The position numbers were made by a program, and so were the translations under genes. The notes beneath the pieces are model-generated. The model searched no databases and was not told where the DNA came from. It saw only the letters and a list, made by a program, of their open reading frames with translations. 21,693 nucleotides of DNA from a bacterium (GTDB lineage Bacteria > UBA10199 > 2-02-FULL-44-16 > JAAZCA01). Position 1 is the first letter of the stretch. Every line of letters starts with the position of its first letter. This document shows positions 13,037 through 20,249 of the stretch, piece after piece. The DNA is taken from contig JBAZOP010000049.1 of the NCBI GenBank assembly GCA_041648665.1, forward strand, positions 1-21,693, read 5' to 3'.

Positions 13037-14892
13037 CGCGGGCGTTTGAGCGCTATCATCATTATCGAGATAGCGGCCGGGGTGATGCCCGGTATCCGAG
13101 ATGCCTGCCCGACCGTGGAGGGCCTCACCCTCGCGATCTTCTCCCTGACCTCGTTGGACAACCCGGGCACATCGGAAAAGATCATGCCGTCCGGGATCAT
13201 CATCTTCTCAAGTTCGACGAGCCTTGCAGCAGCCTCCCTCTCAGCCTCGATGTAGCCCGCGTATTTGATCTCTATCTCGGCCCGCGCGGCGGGCTCCCCT
13301 GACGCAGACCCCGCAAGTCCAGGGCAGAATCCCAGGAGCACTTTTTGAATCGTGAGCTCAGGCCGGCTGACCAGGGAAGAGAGAGATTCCTGCTTCCTGA
13401 TGGGCGCGCTCCCGAGAGAGGTGAGGATCTCGTTCGTCGCGATCGTCGGAGAGACGATCGTCTCCCTCAGGATCTCGATCGTCCTTCTCACCTCATCCTC
13501 TGCCGCCCTGAATCGTTCCCATCTCGCCTTGGGCACAAGCCCGACGCGTTTCCCTATCGGAGAGAGCCTGGATGCCGCGTTGTCCTCCCGCAGGATGAGC
13601 CGATGTTCCGCGCGCGAGGTGAACATGCGGTACGGCTCCTCCGTCCCCTTTGTCGCCAGGTCGTCTATCATCACGCCTATGTAAGCCTCGTCGCGCCGCA
13701 GGACCAACGGGACCTCGCCGCGGAGAGAGAGGGAAGCGTTGATCCCCGCGATCAGCCCCTGGCCCGCGGCCTCCTCGTATCCGGAAGTGCCGTTTATCTG
13801 GCCCGCAAAGTAGAGCCCTCTCACGCGTTTTGTCTCGAGGGTTGCCCGAAGCTCGGTCGGGGGAACGAAGTCGTATTCCACCGCGTATCCCGATTGAACT
13901 ATCTCGGCGCGCTCCAGACCAGGTATCGTTGCAAGCATCGCGCGCTGGATATCCATCGGCAGCGACGTGGAGAGCCCGTTCACGTAAATCCAATCCGTGT
14001 CAATCCCCTCCGGCTCGAGGAAGAGGTGATGGCTCTCCCTCTCCGGGAAGCGGACGACCTTGTCCTCTATGGAGGGACAATACCTCGGCCCAGCGCCCTT
14101 TATCTTCCCCGAGAACAGCGGCGAGCGGTCGAGCCCTGCGCGGATCACCCCGTGCGTCTCCTGAGTCGTATGCGTGATGTGACACGCGAGCTGAGGCAGG
14201 ATGTTTTCGACATCATCGTATGAGAAACGCGGCCTGGGCAAATCGCCCTCCTGCCTTGCGCACTTCGAGAAGTCTATGGAGTCGCGCGCAAGCCTGGGGC
14301 AGGTGCCGGTCTTGAGCCTGGCAAGCGGGAAACCCATGCGCGCGAGGGAGCCGGAGATCTCGTCGCACGCATCGTCGCCTATCCTGCCGCCGGGCACGTG
14401 CTCCATGCCGAAGTGCATGAGGCCGCGCATAAACGTGCCTGCGGCGAGTATGACCTTCTTGGCATGGATGCAATCGCCGGATTTTGTTCGCACGCCTGAT
14501 ACCGCATGGTTCTGCGCCACAATCTCTGCGGCCTCCGCCTCGATGAGATCAAGGCCCGCCTGCCCCTCGATGACGGCGCGCATGTACATGTGATAGCGCT
14601 CGCGATCGGATTGGCAGCGCGTGGCGCGGACTGCAGGCCCCTTCGACATATTGAGCCTGCGGAACTGGATGCCGGTGGAATCGGCCGCGCGCCCCATCTC
14701 GCCGCCGAGCGCGTCGATCTCGCGAACGATGTGGCCCTTGCCCAGGCCGCCTATCGCAGGGTTGCAGCTCATGGCGGCGATGGCGCCAAGGCGCGAGGTG
14801 AGAAGCAGCGTTTTCGACCCCATGCGCGCGCATGCTAGCGCCGCCTCGCAGCCCGCGTGCCCCGCGCCTATGACTATGACATCGTAAGACAT
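13009..14892 (-). CDS. mnmG: MnmG (GidA), FAD-dependent tRNA wobble-uridine modification enzyme
   Basis: Together with MnmE it installs the (carboxymethyl)aminomethyl group on U34 of certain tRNAs, using FAD and methylene-tetrahydrofolate. It has 627 residues, essentially the usual length. Key parts are the FAD loop GAGHAGCEAA (9-18), SCNPAIGGLGKGHIVREID with Cys43, SKGPAVRATRCQSDR, and Cys272 in RYCPSIEDK (the second conserved cysteine). The Gly/Ala-rich C-terminal region ends with VGQASRIPGITPAAISIMMI, the helical part that binds MnmE and tRNA. ATG 14892 has a purine-rich AGGGGCGG upstream. Only 17 bases separate it from the T-run of the preceding gene's terminator, so its expression may depend on readthrough. 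Confidence 0.97.
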   Translation of the reverse strand: MSYDVIVIGAGHAGCEAALACARMGSKTLLLTSRLGAIAAMSCNPAIGGLGKGHIVREIDALGGEMGRAADSTGIQFRRLNMSKGPAVRATRCQSDRERYHMYMRAVIEGQAGLDLIEAEAAEIVAQNHAVSGVRTKSGDCIHAKKVILAAGTFMRGLMHFGMEHVPGGRIGDDACDEISGSLARMGFPLARLKTGTCPRLARDSIDFSKCARQEGDLPRPRFSYDDVENILPQLACHITHTTQETHGVIRAGLDRSPLFSGKIKGAGPRYCPSIEDKVVRFPERESHHLFLEPEGIDTDWIYVNGLSTSLPMDIQRAMLATIPGLERAEIVQSGYAVEYDFVPPTELRATLETKRVRGLYFAGQINGTSGYEEAAGQGLIAGINASLSLRGEVPLVLRRDEAYIGVMIDDLATKGTEEPYRMFTSRAEHRLILREDNAASRLSPIGKRVGLVPKARWERFRAAEDEVRRTIEILRETIVSPTIATNEILTSLGSAPIRKQESLSSLVSRPELTIQKVLLGFCPGLAGSASGEPAARAEIEIKYAGYIEAEREAAARLVELEKMMIPDGMIFSDVPGLSNEVREKIARVRPSTVGQASRIPGITPAAISIMMIALKRPRCGAADSGL

Positions 14893-14909
14893 GCCGCCCC
14901 TGTAGATCG

Positions 14910-14939
14910 AAAAAAGGGCCCCGGGAAACCCCGGGGCCC
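14910..14939 (-). terminator. Rho-independent terminator of the large lipoprotein gene, just before mnmG
   Basis: A 10-bp all-G/C stem pairs GGGCCCCGGG with CCCGGGGCCC around a 4-base loop. Six T follow on the minus strand (A14910-A14915). It is one of the strongest hairpins in the window. Confidence 0.94.
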
Positions 14940-14961
14940 CCTGTTCAACAACTTGAAGTTA

Positions 14962-16140
14962 TCACTGACACACTGTGCTGATATTCTGCACCAGGTACTT
15001 GATCGCCTTCTCCTGGTTGGAGCCTGTGGAGGCGCCCTCTATGTGATACGAGGTGTAGAAGACGCAACCCGAGGTTGTGCTCGGCCTCCAGCCCACAGTG
15101 ATCGGACGGGTGCCGGTGAGCGTGCTGAGCGGAGAGATCGTGCCCTGGATAAAGGTTGTGACGCCGCTGGCCACCGAATCAATATCAGCCCAGCCCCCGA
15201 GATCGAATATGATGTCGATCGGGGTGCCCACGTATGCAGCGAGACCCGTATCTACCACTTCGCCCGAGACAGTGCCCGTGGTCGTGCTAGCCGGACCCCA
15301 CGTGATTATGCCGGGGAATACGGCCTCGAGCCATGAGTCGGAGAGGTCGGAGAAATACACGTGGCCTCCGCCTGTCGAGAAGGCTTGCAGTGCCGCATCC
15401 GTAGTGGCGCTGCTGTAGTCGGCCATGCAGTTGACGAAGAGCGCCGCATATCCGCTGAGGCCGTTGGCATCGATGAAGGTAGAAGGATAGTACGACGAGG
15501 TGGTGTCTTCGCTCAACACCAGGAGCCCCTTGCTCTCGCAATCCGCGCTGGTCCTTGCGCCGGCGGCATCCATGGTAGCGGGATCGAACGGATTGCCGGA
15601 TCCGTCATCCAGAGTACATCCCTTGAGCTGTGCGAGCAGCACTTGCACGCCGTCGAACGCGCCCGGCACCACTGCCCACTTGGCGGAGATGTCGCCGGTC
15701 ATGGCCTGATCGCCCACGTCCGTCGTGGACCCTGCGACTATGTCGGCGTTGAACGTCTTGTCATCAAATCCCTCGAACGTGAGATAGAATGCCGTGGTGC
15801 CTGCCGTGCCCGCAGGGACCAGGCACGCGAAATTGCCCTGGCTGTCGGCCACGCACTTCGTCGGATCTTCGACGCCTTTGGCGGTGATCGTGCCTAGTTC
15901 AGCCGCCACGTTGGCGGTCGGCGTGCCCAGCAGGACTTCCGCCCCGGCCAGCGGCGTGACTCCGTCGGCCGCAAGGCACTGGCCGCATACGACACCGCTG
16001 GTCTCCGAGCCGGCCGGCACCGCACAGGCGGCAAGGCCAGGCAGCTCAGTCCCGCCGTCTCCACCGCCTCCGCCGCTGCTGCCGCCGCATCCCACAAAGG
16101 CCACAGCAACCAACACTGCAAAAAACGAAATCTTCTTCAT
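14962..16140 (-). CDS. Large predicted lipoprotein: carboxypeptidase-regulatory-like domain plus GATase-like domain
   Basis: The 392-residue protein starts at ATG 16140 (AGGGGG 5 bases upstream); 21 further in-frame codons upstream are not needed. Residues 1-17 are a lipoprotein signal with lipobox FVGC and Cys18, followed by a Gly/Ser linker (19-30). Residues about 45-135 (SGVVCGQCLAADG...AGAEVLLG...DSQGNFACLVPAG) look like a carboxypeptidase-regulatory-like beta-sandwich. Residues about 160-390 (GLLVLSEDTTSSYY, YAALFVNC, ALQAFSTGGGHVYFSD, LEAVFPG) suggest a glutamine-amidotransferase-like alpha/beta fold, here without a clear catalytic triad. Paired cysteines suggest disulfides. The protein is probably surface-anchored with unknown function. 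It sits between mnmE and mnmG and has its own terminator. Confidence 0.82.
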   Translation of the reverse strand: MKKISFFAVLVAVAFVGCGGSSGGGGGDGGTELPGLAACAVPAGSETSGVVCGQCLAADGVTPLAGAEVLLGTPTANVAAELGTITAKGVEDPTKCVADSQGNFACLVPAGTAGTTAFYLTFEGFDDKTFNADIVAGSTTDVGDQAMTGDISAKWAVVPGAFDGVQVLLAQLKGCTLDDGSGNPFDPATMDAAGARTSADCESKGLLVLSEDTTSSYYPSTFIDANGLSGYAALFVNCMADYSSATTDAALQAFSTGGGHVYFSDLSDSWLEAVFPGIITWGPASTTTGTVSGEVVDTGLAAYVGTPIDIIFDLGGWADIDSVASGVTTFIQGTISPLSTLTGTRPITVGWRPSTTSGCVFYTSYHIEGASTGSNQEKAIKYLVQNISTVCQ

Positions 16141-16189
16141 ATTGCCCCCTTTCGTTTGATGCCCATGACCTAATACCATTCCATCAAAA

Positions 16190-16248
16190 ATTCCAAGCAC
16201 CAAATCCCAATGACCAAATAAATTCCAATGATCTGAATTCCAATGTCA
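16190..16248. repeat. Degenerate ATTCCAATGA-type repeat spacer at the end of mnmE
   Basis: The 10-mer AATTCCAATG occurs exactly at 16221-16230 and 16236-16245 (15-bp period). Variants ATTCCAAG (16190-16197) and AAATCCCAATGACCAAAT (16202-16219) accompany it. The tract is far richer in A+T than the genes around it, and it runs up to and includes the mnmE stop codon. No gene or clear promoter is seen in 16141-16245 apart from the lipoprotein ribosome site. Confidence 0.6.
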
Positions 16249-17613
16249 TTTCCCGATGCAAAATTTTGAGAAAATGCGGTCGAGGAGCTCCTCTGTGGCA
16301 GCCTCCCCCGTGATTTCATTTAGGGCCTCGTGCGCAGCCCTGAGCCTCTGCGCCACAAGCTCTACCGGCCTGCGCTCCGCCAGCTCCGCAAGGGCCCCTT
16401 CGAGCGCGCGGCCTGCAGCATCGAGCAGCGACTTGTGCCTGGCCGAGACCACGACGGCGCCCCCTGAGGGGGACGCGGCGCCGATCGCCTCCCATGCGAG
16501 CCTCTTCGCCAACTCTCCGAAACCGTCGCCGGTCAAAGCGGAGGTTCGCACCGGCTCCGCCTCCAGCTCCTCGATGTCGAAGTTCTGCGGGAGATCCGAT
16601 TTGTTCACGACATAGAGCGCCTTTTTGCCCAAAGCCAGCTTCAGCGCCTCGCGGTCCTCCCCTGAAAACCTGCGCGACCCGTCGAACACGACGAGAGTGA
16701 GGTCCGCCGAGGCGATCGCTGCCTTTGATTTCTCGATGCCCAGGGATTCCACCTCGCCTGCAGCTGTGCGCAGCCCTGCCGTGTCCAGGAAGGAGAAGAC
16801 GAGTCCGTCTATGGAGGCGCGCTCCTCGACCACGTCGCGCGTGGTGCCGGGGGCGTGGTGCACCAGCGCGCGATCGAACCCCACGATCCTGTTGAGCACG
16901 CTGGACTTGCCGGCGTTCGGCCTGCCCGCTATGGCGACCCTCACTCCGTCCCTCATCATCCTGCCGTTTTCGAACGTGAAGGCCAGCCGCGCGCACGACT
17001 TGAGAGTGTTTGTGATCGCTTCGGCCAGGCCCGTCTCGCCGTCTATCTCCTCATCAGGGAAATCGATCGCAGCTTCGACCCGCGCCCTCAAGCCCGCCGT
17101 CGCATCCGCTATGAGCCTTATCTCACGGGAGAGCCTGCCCTGAAGCTGCTCCGCCGCGATCCTCGCTCCGCGTTCGCCCTCTGCGGAGATCAAGTCGCAG
17201 ACCGCCTCGGCCTGGGCGAGGTCCATCTTGCCGGCGAGAAAGGCCCTGCGCGTGAACTCGCCTGGACCTGCCGTCCTTGCGCCGGCAGCAACACACGCAT
17301 CGACGAGCTTCGCCAAGAGCGGCTGCGACCCGTGGCACGATATCTCCACGACATCCTCACCCGTATATGTATTGGGGGCCGGCATATGGACGGCCATCAC
17401 ATGATCCGTGATCGGCGACCCGTGATCCGCAAGATCGACTCTGCCGAGATAGAGTTTGCGCGGTTCGAAGCCTGAGGGATGGACGCGGCCGCGCCAGAGG
17501 CGAGCGAATATCTCGCGCGAGGAGGGCCCGCTCATGCGCACAACCCCTATCCCTCCGGGGCCCGCAGGCGTGGCGATCGCAACCACAGTATCTTTTGCAC
17601 AAAATCCTCGCAC
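16246..17613 (-). CDS. mnmE: MnmE (TrmE), tRNA-modification GTPase
   Basis: This is the potassium-dependent GTPase partner of MnmG in U34 modification. It has 455 residues, full length. The N-terminal folate-binding domain (1-120) shows DTVVAIATPAGPGGIGVVRMSG and PNTYTGEDVVEISCHG. A helical domain is split around the G domain. GTPase motifs are G1 GRPNAGKS (230-237), G2 GTTRD (256-260), G3 DTAGL (277-281) and G4 NKSD (337-340). The invariant C-terminus FCIGK with Cys452 is intact. The start is GTG 17613, which fits the family's short leader before DT(I/V)VA; the ribosome site is weak. It is divergent from the RND gene. MnmG is two genes downstream, after a lipoprotein gene. Confidence 0.97.
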   Translation of the reverse strand: MRGFCAKDTVVAIATPAGPGGIGVVRMSGPSSREIFARLWRGRVHPSGFEPRKLYLGRVDLADHGSPITDHVMAVHMPAPNTYTGEDVVEISCHGSQPLLAKLVDACVAAGARTAGPGEFTRRAFLAGKMDLAQAEAVCDLISAEGERGARIAAEQLQGRLSREIRLIADATAGLRARVEAAIDFPDEEIDGETGLAEAITNTLKSCARLAFTFENGRMMRDGVRVAIAGRPNAGKSSVLNRIVGFDRALVHHAPGTTRDVVEERASIDGLVFSFLDTAGLRTAAGEVESLGIEKSKAAIASADLTLVVFDGSRRFSGEDREALKLALGKKALYVVNKSDLPQNFDIEELEAEPVRTSALTGDGFGELAKRLAWEAIGAASPSGGAVVVSARHKSLLDAAGRALEGALAELAERRPVELVAQRLRAAHEALNEITGEAATEELLDRIFSKFCIGK

Positions 17614-17620
17614 GGCCGCA

Positions 17621-17650
17621 CCCTTAGCCTCCGGCCGCCCAGCCTGTCAA
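17621..17650 (-). promoter_or_regulatory. Candidate promoter of mnmE
   Basis: On the minus strand a perfect TTGACA (17645-17650) is followed by an 18-bp spacer and TAAGGG (17621-17626), a poor -10. The transcript would begin near 17614, almost at the GTG start, so mnmE would be leaderless or nearly so. This may instead be a chance match. Confidence 0.3.
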
Positions 17651-17655
17651 ATGAT

Positions 17656-17684
17656 TTGCCATGCCCGCCAAGCTCTGTTAGAAA
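17656..17684 (+). promoter_or_regulatory. Promoter of the RND exporter gene, extended -10 type
   Basis: TTGCCA (17656-17661) is followed by a 17-bp spacer and TAGAAA (17679-17684), with TG at 17676-17677 forming an extended -10. The expected start is near 17691, about 25 bases before ATG 17716. It stands back to back with the candidate mnmE -35. Confidence 0.5.
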
Positions 17685-17715
17685 TCGCGCTCCCAACCCG
17701 TTTCAAGGCGCTGAA

Positions 17716-20154
17716 ATGTTAGAGAGAATAGTCAACGCATACACGAAGCTGTCCCTTAGGCTTTTCATCCCGATCGGCATCTGCCTCATCGCGCTGACAT
17801 ATTTCTGCGTCCCGAAGGCGGTCCTGCTCTTCAAGAACATAAAGACCGATTTCGCCACGCTGCTCCCCGACGACTATGCATCGGTCAAACTCTACAACGA
17901 GATGACGGACATCTTCGGCCAGATGAAGAACCTCACTCTCATACTGGAGACCAAGGACCCGGAAAAACTCCGCCCGATCATCCCGAAACTGGCCGAGTTT
18001 CTCTCAAAGGACCCGGCGATAAAAGAGGTCGACTGGCGCAAACGCGGCTACGATTTCTTCGACGAACACAAGCTTTTCTATCCCTCCAAAGAGGATCTCC
18101 TGGAGCTGCGCGACCGAATAGACCGAAGGATACAGCGCGAAAAACTCGGCAGCCTCTACATTTCGTTCGAGGACGACGGCAAGAAAGACACGTTCGACGA
18201 CCTCAAGGACAAGTACGCGGAGACGTACTCGGGCAAGATAACGAGCGAGTTCTACACCGACGACGCGGAGACGGTGTTTCTCGTCAACATTTTCCCCAAG
18301 GGCGAGGATTTGGACGTCGCCTACTTCAAAAAATTCTCCGAGCACATCAGGGCTCGCATCGCCGAATTCGACATAAACAAATACGACCCCGCCGCCAGGG
18401 CCCACTACACGGGGGGTGTGATCACCAGCGTGCATGAGTATGACTCTCTCACCCGCGACCTCAAGATCGCGGGCATCGTGTCGGGGCTCGGCATGCTGTT
18501 CCTCGTCGTTTTTTACTTCAGGAAGCTCAGGGCGATCCTCTTCGTATTTTTGCCCCTCGGCTGCGGCTTGATCTGGAGTTTCGCGATCGCGCATCACGCC
18601 ATCGGCCACCTCAACATGACAACGGCGTTTCTTTTCTCTATCATCTCAGGCCTGGGCATAGATTTCGGCATACTGCTCAACTCGAGGTACTACGAGGAGC
18701 GCTTGAACGGGGCCGGCCTCTTCGAGGCCATGAAGACCATGATCCTGCTCACCGGGCGCTCCTCGTTCACCGCAGCCGCCACCACCTCCGCCGCATTCCT
18801 CGTCCTTATCATGAACGACTTCAAAGGGTTCACCGAGTTCGGCTTCATCGCAGGCATAGGCGTCATGGTGATCCTGCTGGCGTACATACTAATGTTGCCT
18901 TGCATGCGCGCCATCGAGGAAAAAACGCCGCTGCTGAGAAAACGCGCGTTCACGGTGACGAACCTGAAGCTTGAGAGGCTCCTGGTGTTTTCCGGCCGCA
19001 GGTCTCTTCGCGTGCTGGCCGCCCTGCTCATCGTTTCCGCCGCGCTCGCTGCGTTTTTCCTGAAATTCAATTACAACTTCGCCAATATCCGCGCCCCCAA
19101 TCCGCAGCTGGAACTGGCCCAGGAGTTGGAGCACCGAGTCAACCCACAGAAGGCCGTGCCTTCCGTCATCCTCGTTCACTCGAAGGAGGACTCAGAGGCT
19201 GCTAAGGCTGCAGTGGAAAAGATTAAGGAGCAGGAGCCGGACACGCTGATAAGCAGCGCAAGAAACGTCTACAGCCTCGTGCCCAAAAACCAGGATGAGA
19301 AGCTGCCCGCGATGGCCGAGATAAAGAGACTTCTCGATGACGACGTCATAGACAAGCTGGTGAAGGGCGAAGACAAGGAAAAGATAGAAGGCCTCAAGAA
19401 TTCCACCGCGGCAAAACCATTTGTCATGAAGGACGTGCCCTCCGCAATCAAGGATTTCTTCGTGGACAAAGAGACCGGCGAGCAAAATCAACTCGTCTAC
19501 ATATTCTTGAAACCCAGCGTCGATCTCAAGGACGGGAAGCTCGCGATTCAGCTGGCCCGCGACATCCGCGAAATAAAAGCGGATAACGGCAAGACCTACA
19601 ACGCGGTATCCAGCTCCGTGATCTTCGCCGATGTCCTCACCGTGATGATCGAGGATTCGCCGAGGGCGATCCTCCTCTCGTTCGCCGCCGTGTTTCTGCT
19701 CCTGTTGATTGATTTCAGAAATTTGAAGCAATCGTTCATCGCCATGATGCCGCTCCTGTGCGGCGTGCTTCTCATGCTGGGGGTCATGGCCGCGGTCGGA
19801 CTGAACTTCAACTTCTTCAACATGATCGTTCTCCCCATCATCCTCGGCATGGGCATAGACTGCGGCGTGCACATGTTCCATCGCTTCAAGGAAGAGGGAT
19901 ACAAAGATCTCCCCACCGTGATGCGGACCACAGGCGGCTCGATCGTCATGACCACGCTGACCACGATAGCCGGATTCTCCGGCATGATCTTCGCGCACCA
20001 TAAAGGCCTCCAATCGATCGGCATAGCCGCCTCCGTGGGGCTCGGCGCGATCTTGATCGTCAACCTTTTGTTTTTCCCGGCGATTTTGGCTTGGCTCTGG
20101 CCGCAAAGCAAAGTTACCGACGGCCTTGAACAGCTCAAACGAATTGAAAAATAG
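17716..20154 (+). CDS. MMPL/RND-superfamily exporter (COG1033-like)
   Basis: The 812-residue inner-membrane protein has the duplicated RND layout. A TM helix at about 16-37 is followed by a periplasmic loop (38-250, with IKTDFATLLPDDYASV after TM1) and a five-helix bundle (251-397). A second TM entry at about 430-450, a second loop (451-648) and a second bundle (650-793) follow. Each bundle holds the paired RND acidic signature: GLGIDFGILLNSRYYEE (313-329) and GMGIDCGVHMFHRFKEEG (711-728), with Asp316 and Asp714 as likely proton-relay residues. Relatives such as HpnN move lipids or hopanoids outward, but no hopanoid gene is here and the cargo is unknown. The frame is open upstream to 17479, overlapping mnmE antisense; ATG 17716 fits the promoter and a moderate AAGG site. 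Confidence 0.88.
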   Translation: MLERIVNAYTKLSLRLFIPIGICLIALTYFCVPKAVLLFKNIKTDFATLLPDDYASVKLYNEMTDIFGQMKNLTLILETKDPEKLRPIIPKLAEFLSKDPAIKEVDWRKRGYDFFDEHKLFYPSKEDLLELRDRIDRRIQREKLGSLYISFEDDGKKDTFDDLKDKYAETYSGKITSEFYTDDAETVFLVNIFPKGEDLDVAYFKKFSEHIRARIAEFDINKYDPAARAHYTGGVITSVHEYDSLTRDLKIAGIVSGLGMLFLVVFYFRKLRAILFVFLPLGCGLIWSFAIAHHAIGHLNMTTAFLFSIISGLGIDFGILLNSRYYEERLNGAGLFEAMKTMILLTGRSSFTAAATTSAAFLVLIMNDFKGFTEFGFIAGIGVMVILLAYILMLPCMRAIEEKTPLLRKRAFTVTNLKLERLLVFSGRRSLRVLAALLIVSAALAAFFLKFNYNFANIRAPNPQLELAQELEHRVNPQKAVPSVILVHSKEDSEAAKAAVEKIKEQEPDTLISSARNVYSLVPKNQDEKLPAMAEIKRLLDDDVIDKLVKGEDKEKIEGLKNSTAAKPFVMKDVPSAIKDFFVDKETGEQNQLVYIFLKPSVDLKDGKLAIQLARDIREIKADNGKTYNAVSSSVIFADVLTVMIEDSPRAILLSFAAVFLLLLIDFRNLKQSFIAMMPLLCGVLLMLGVMAAVGLNFNFFNMIVLPIILGMGIDCGVHMFHRFKEEGYKDLPTVMRTTGGSIVMTTLTTIAGFSGMIFAHHKGLQSIGIAASVGLGAILIVNLLFFPAILAWLWPQSKVTDGLEQLKRIEK

Positions 20155-20159
20155 GGCTT

Positions 20160-20179
20160 TTTTGCCGTTGACGGCAAAA
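20160..20179. promoter_or_regulatory. Perfect 20-bp palindromic hairpin/operator over the gap -35 box
   Basis: TTTTGCCG (20160-20167) pairs exactly with CGGCAAAA (20172-20179) around TTGA. The loop and right arm supply the -35 TTGACG. It starts 6 bases after the exporter stop. No T-run follows on the plus strand, so an operator is at least as likely as a terminator. Confidence 0.6.
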
Positions 20180-20195
20180 GGCAAACCTGTATACT
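20168..20195 (+). promoter_or_regulatory. Sigma70-type promoter of gap-pgk
   Basis: TTGACG (20168-20173), a 16-bp spacer and TATACT (20190-20195) give five of six matches in each box. The start would be near 20202, leaving an A-rich leader of about 48 bases that ends in the ribosome site AGGAGG (20239-20244). Confidence 0.75.
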
Positions 20196-20249
20196 CCGCC
20201 ACCCTGTAAATCAAAATAACCCTAAAAAACCATTTCTTAGGAGGACAGA

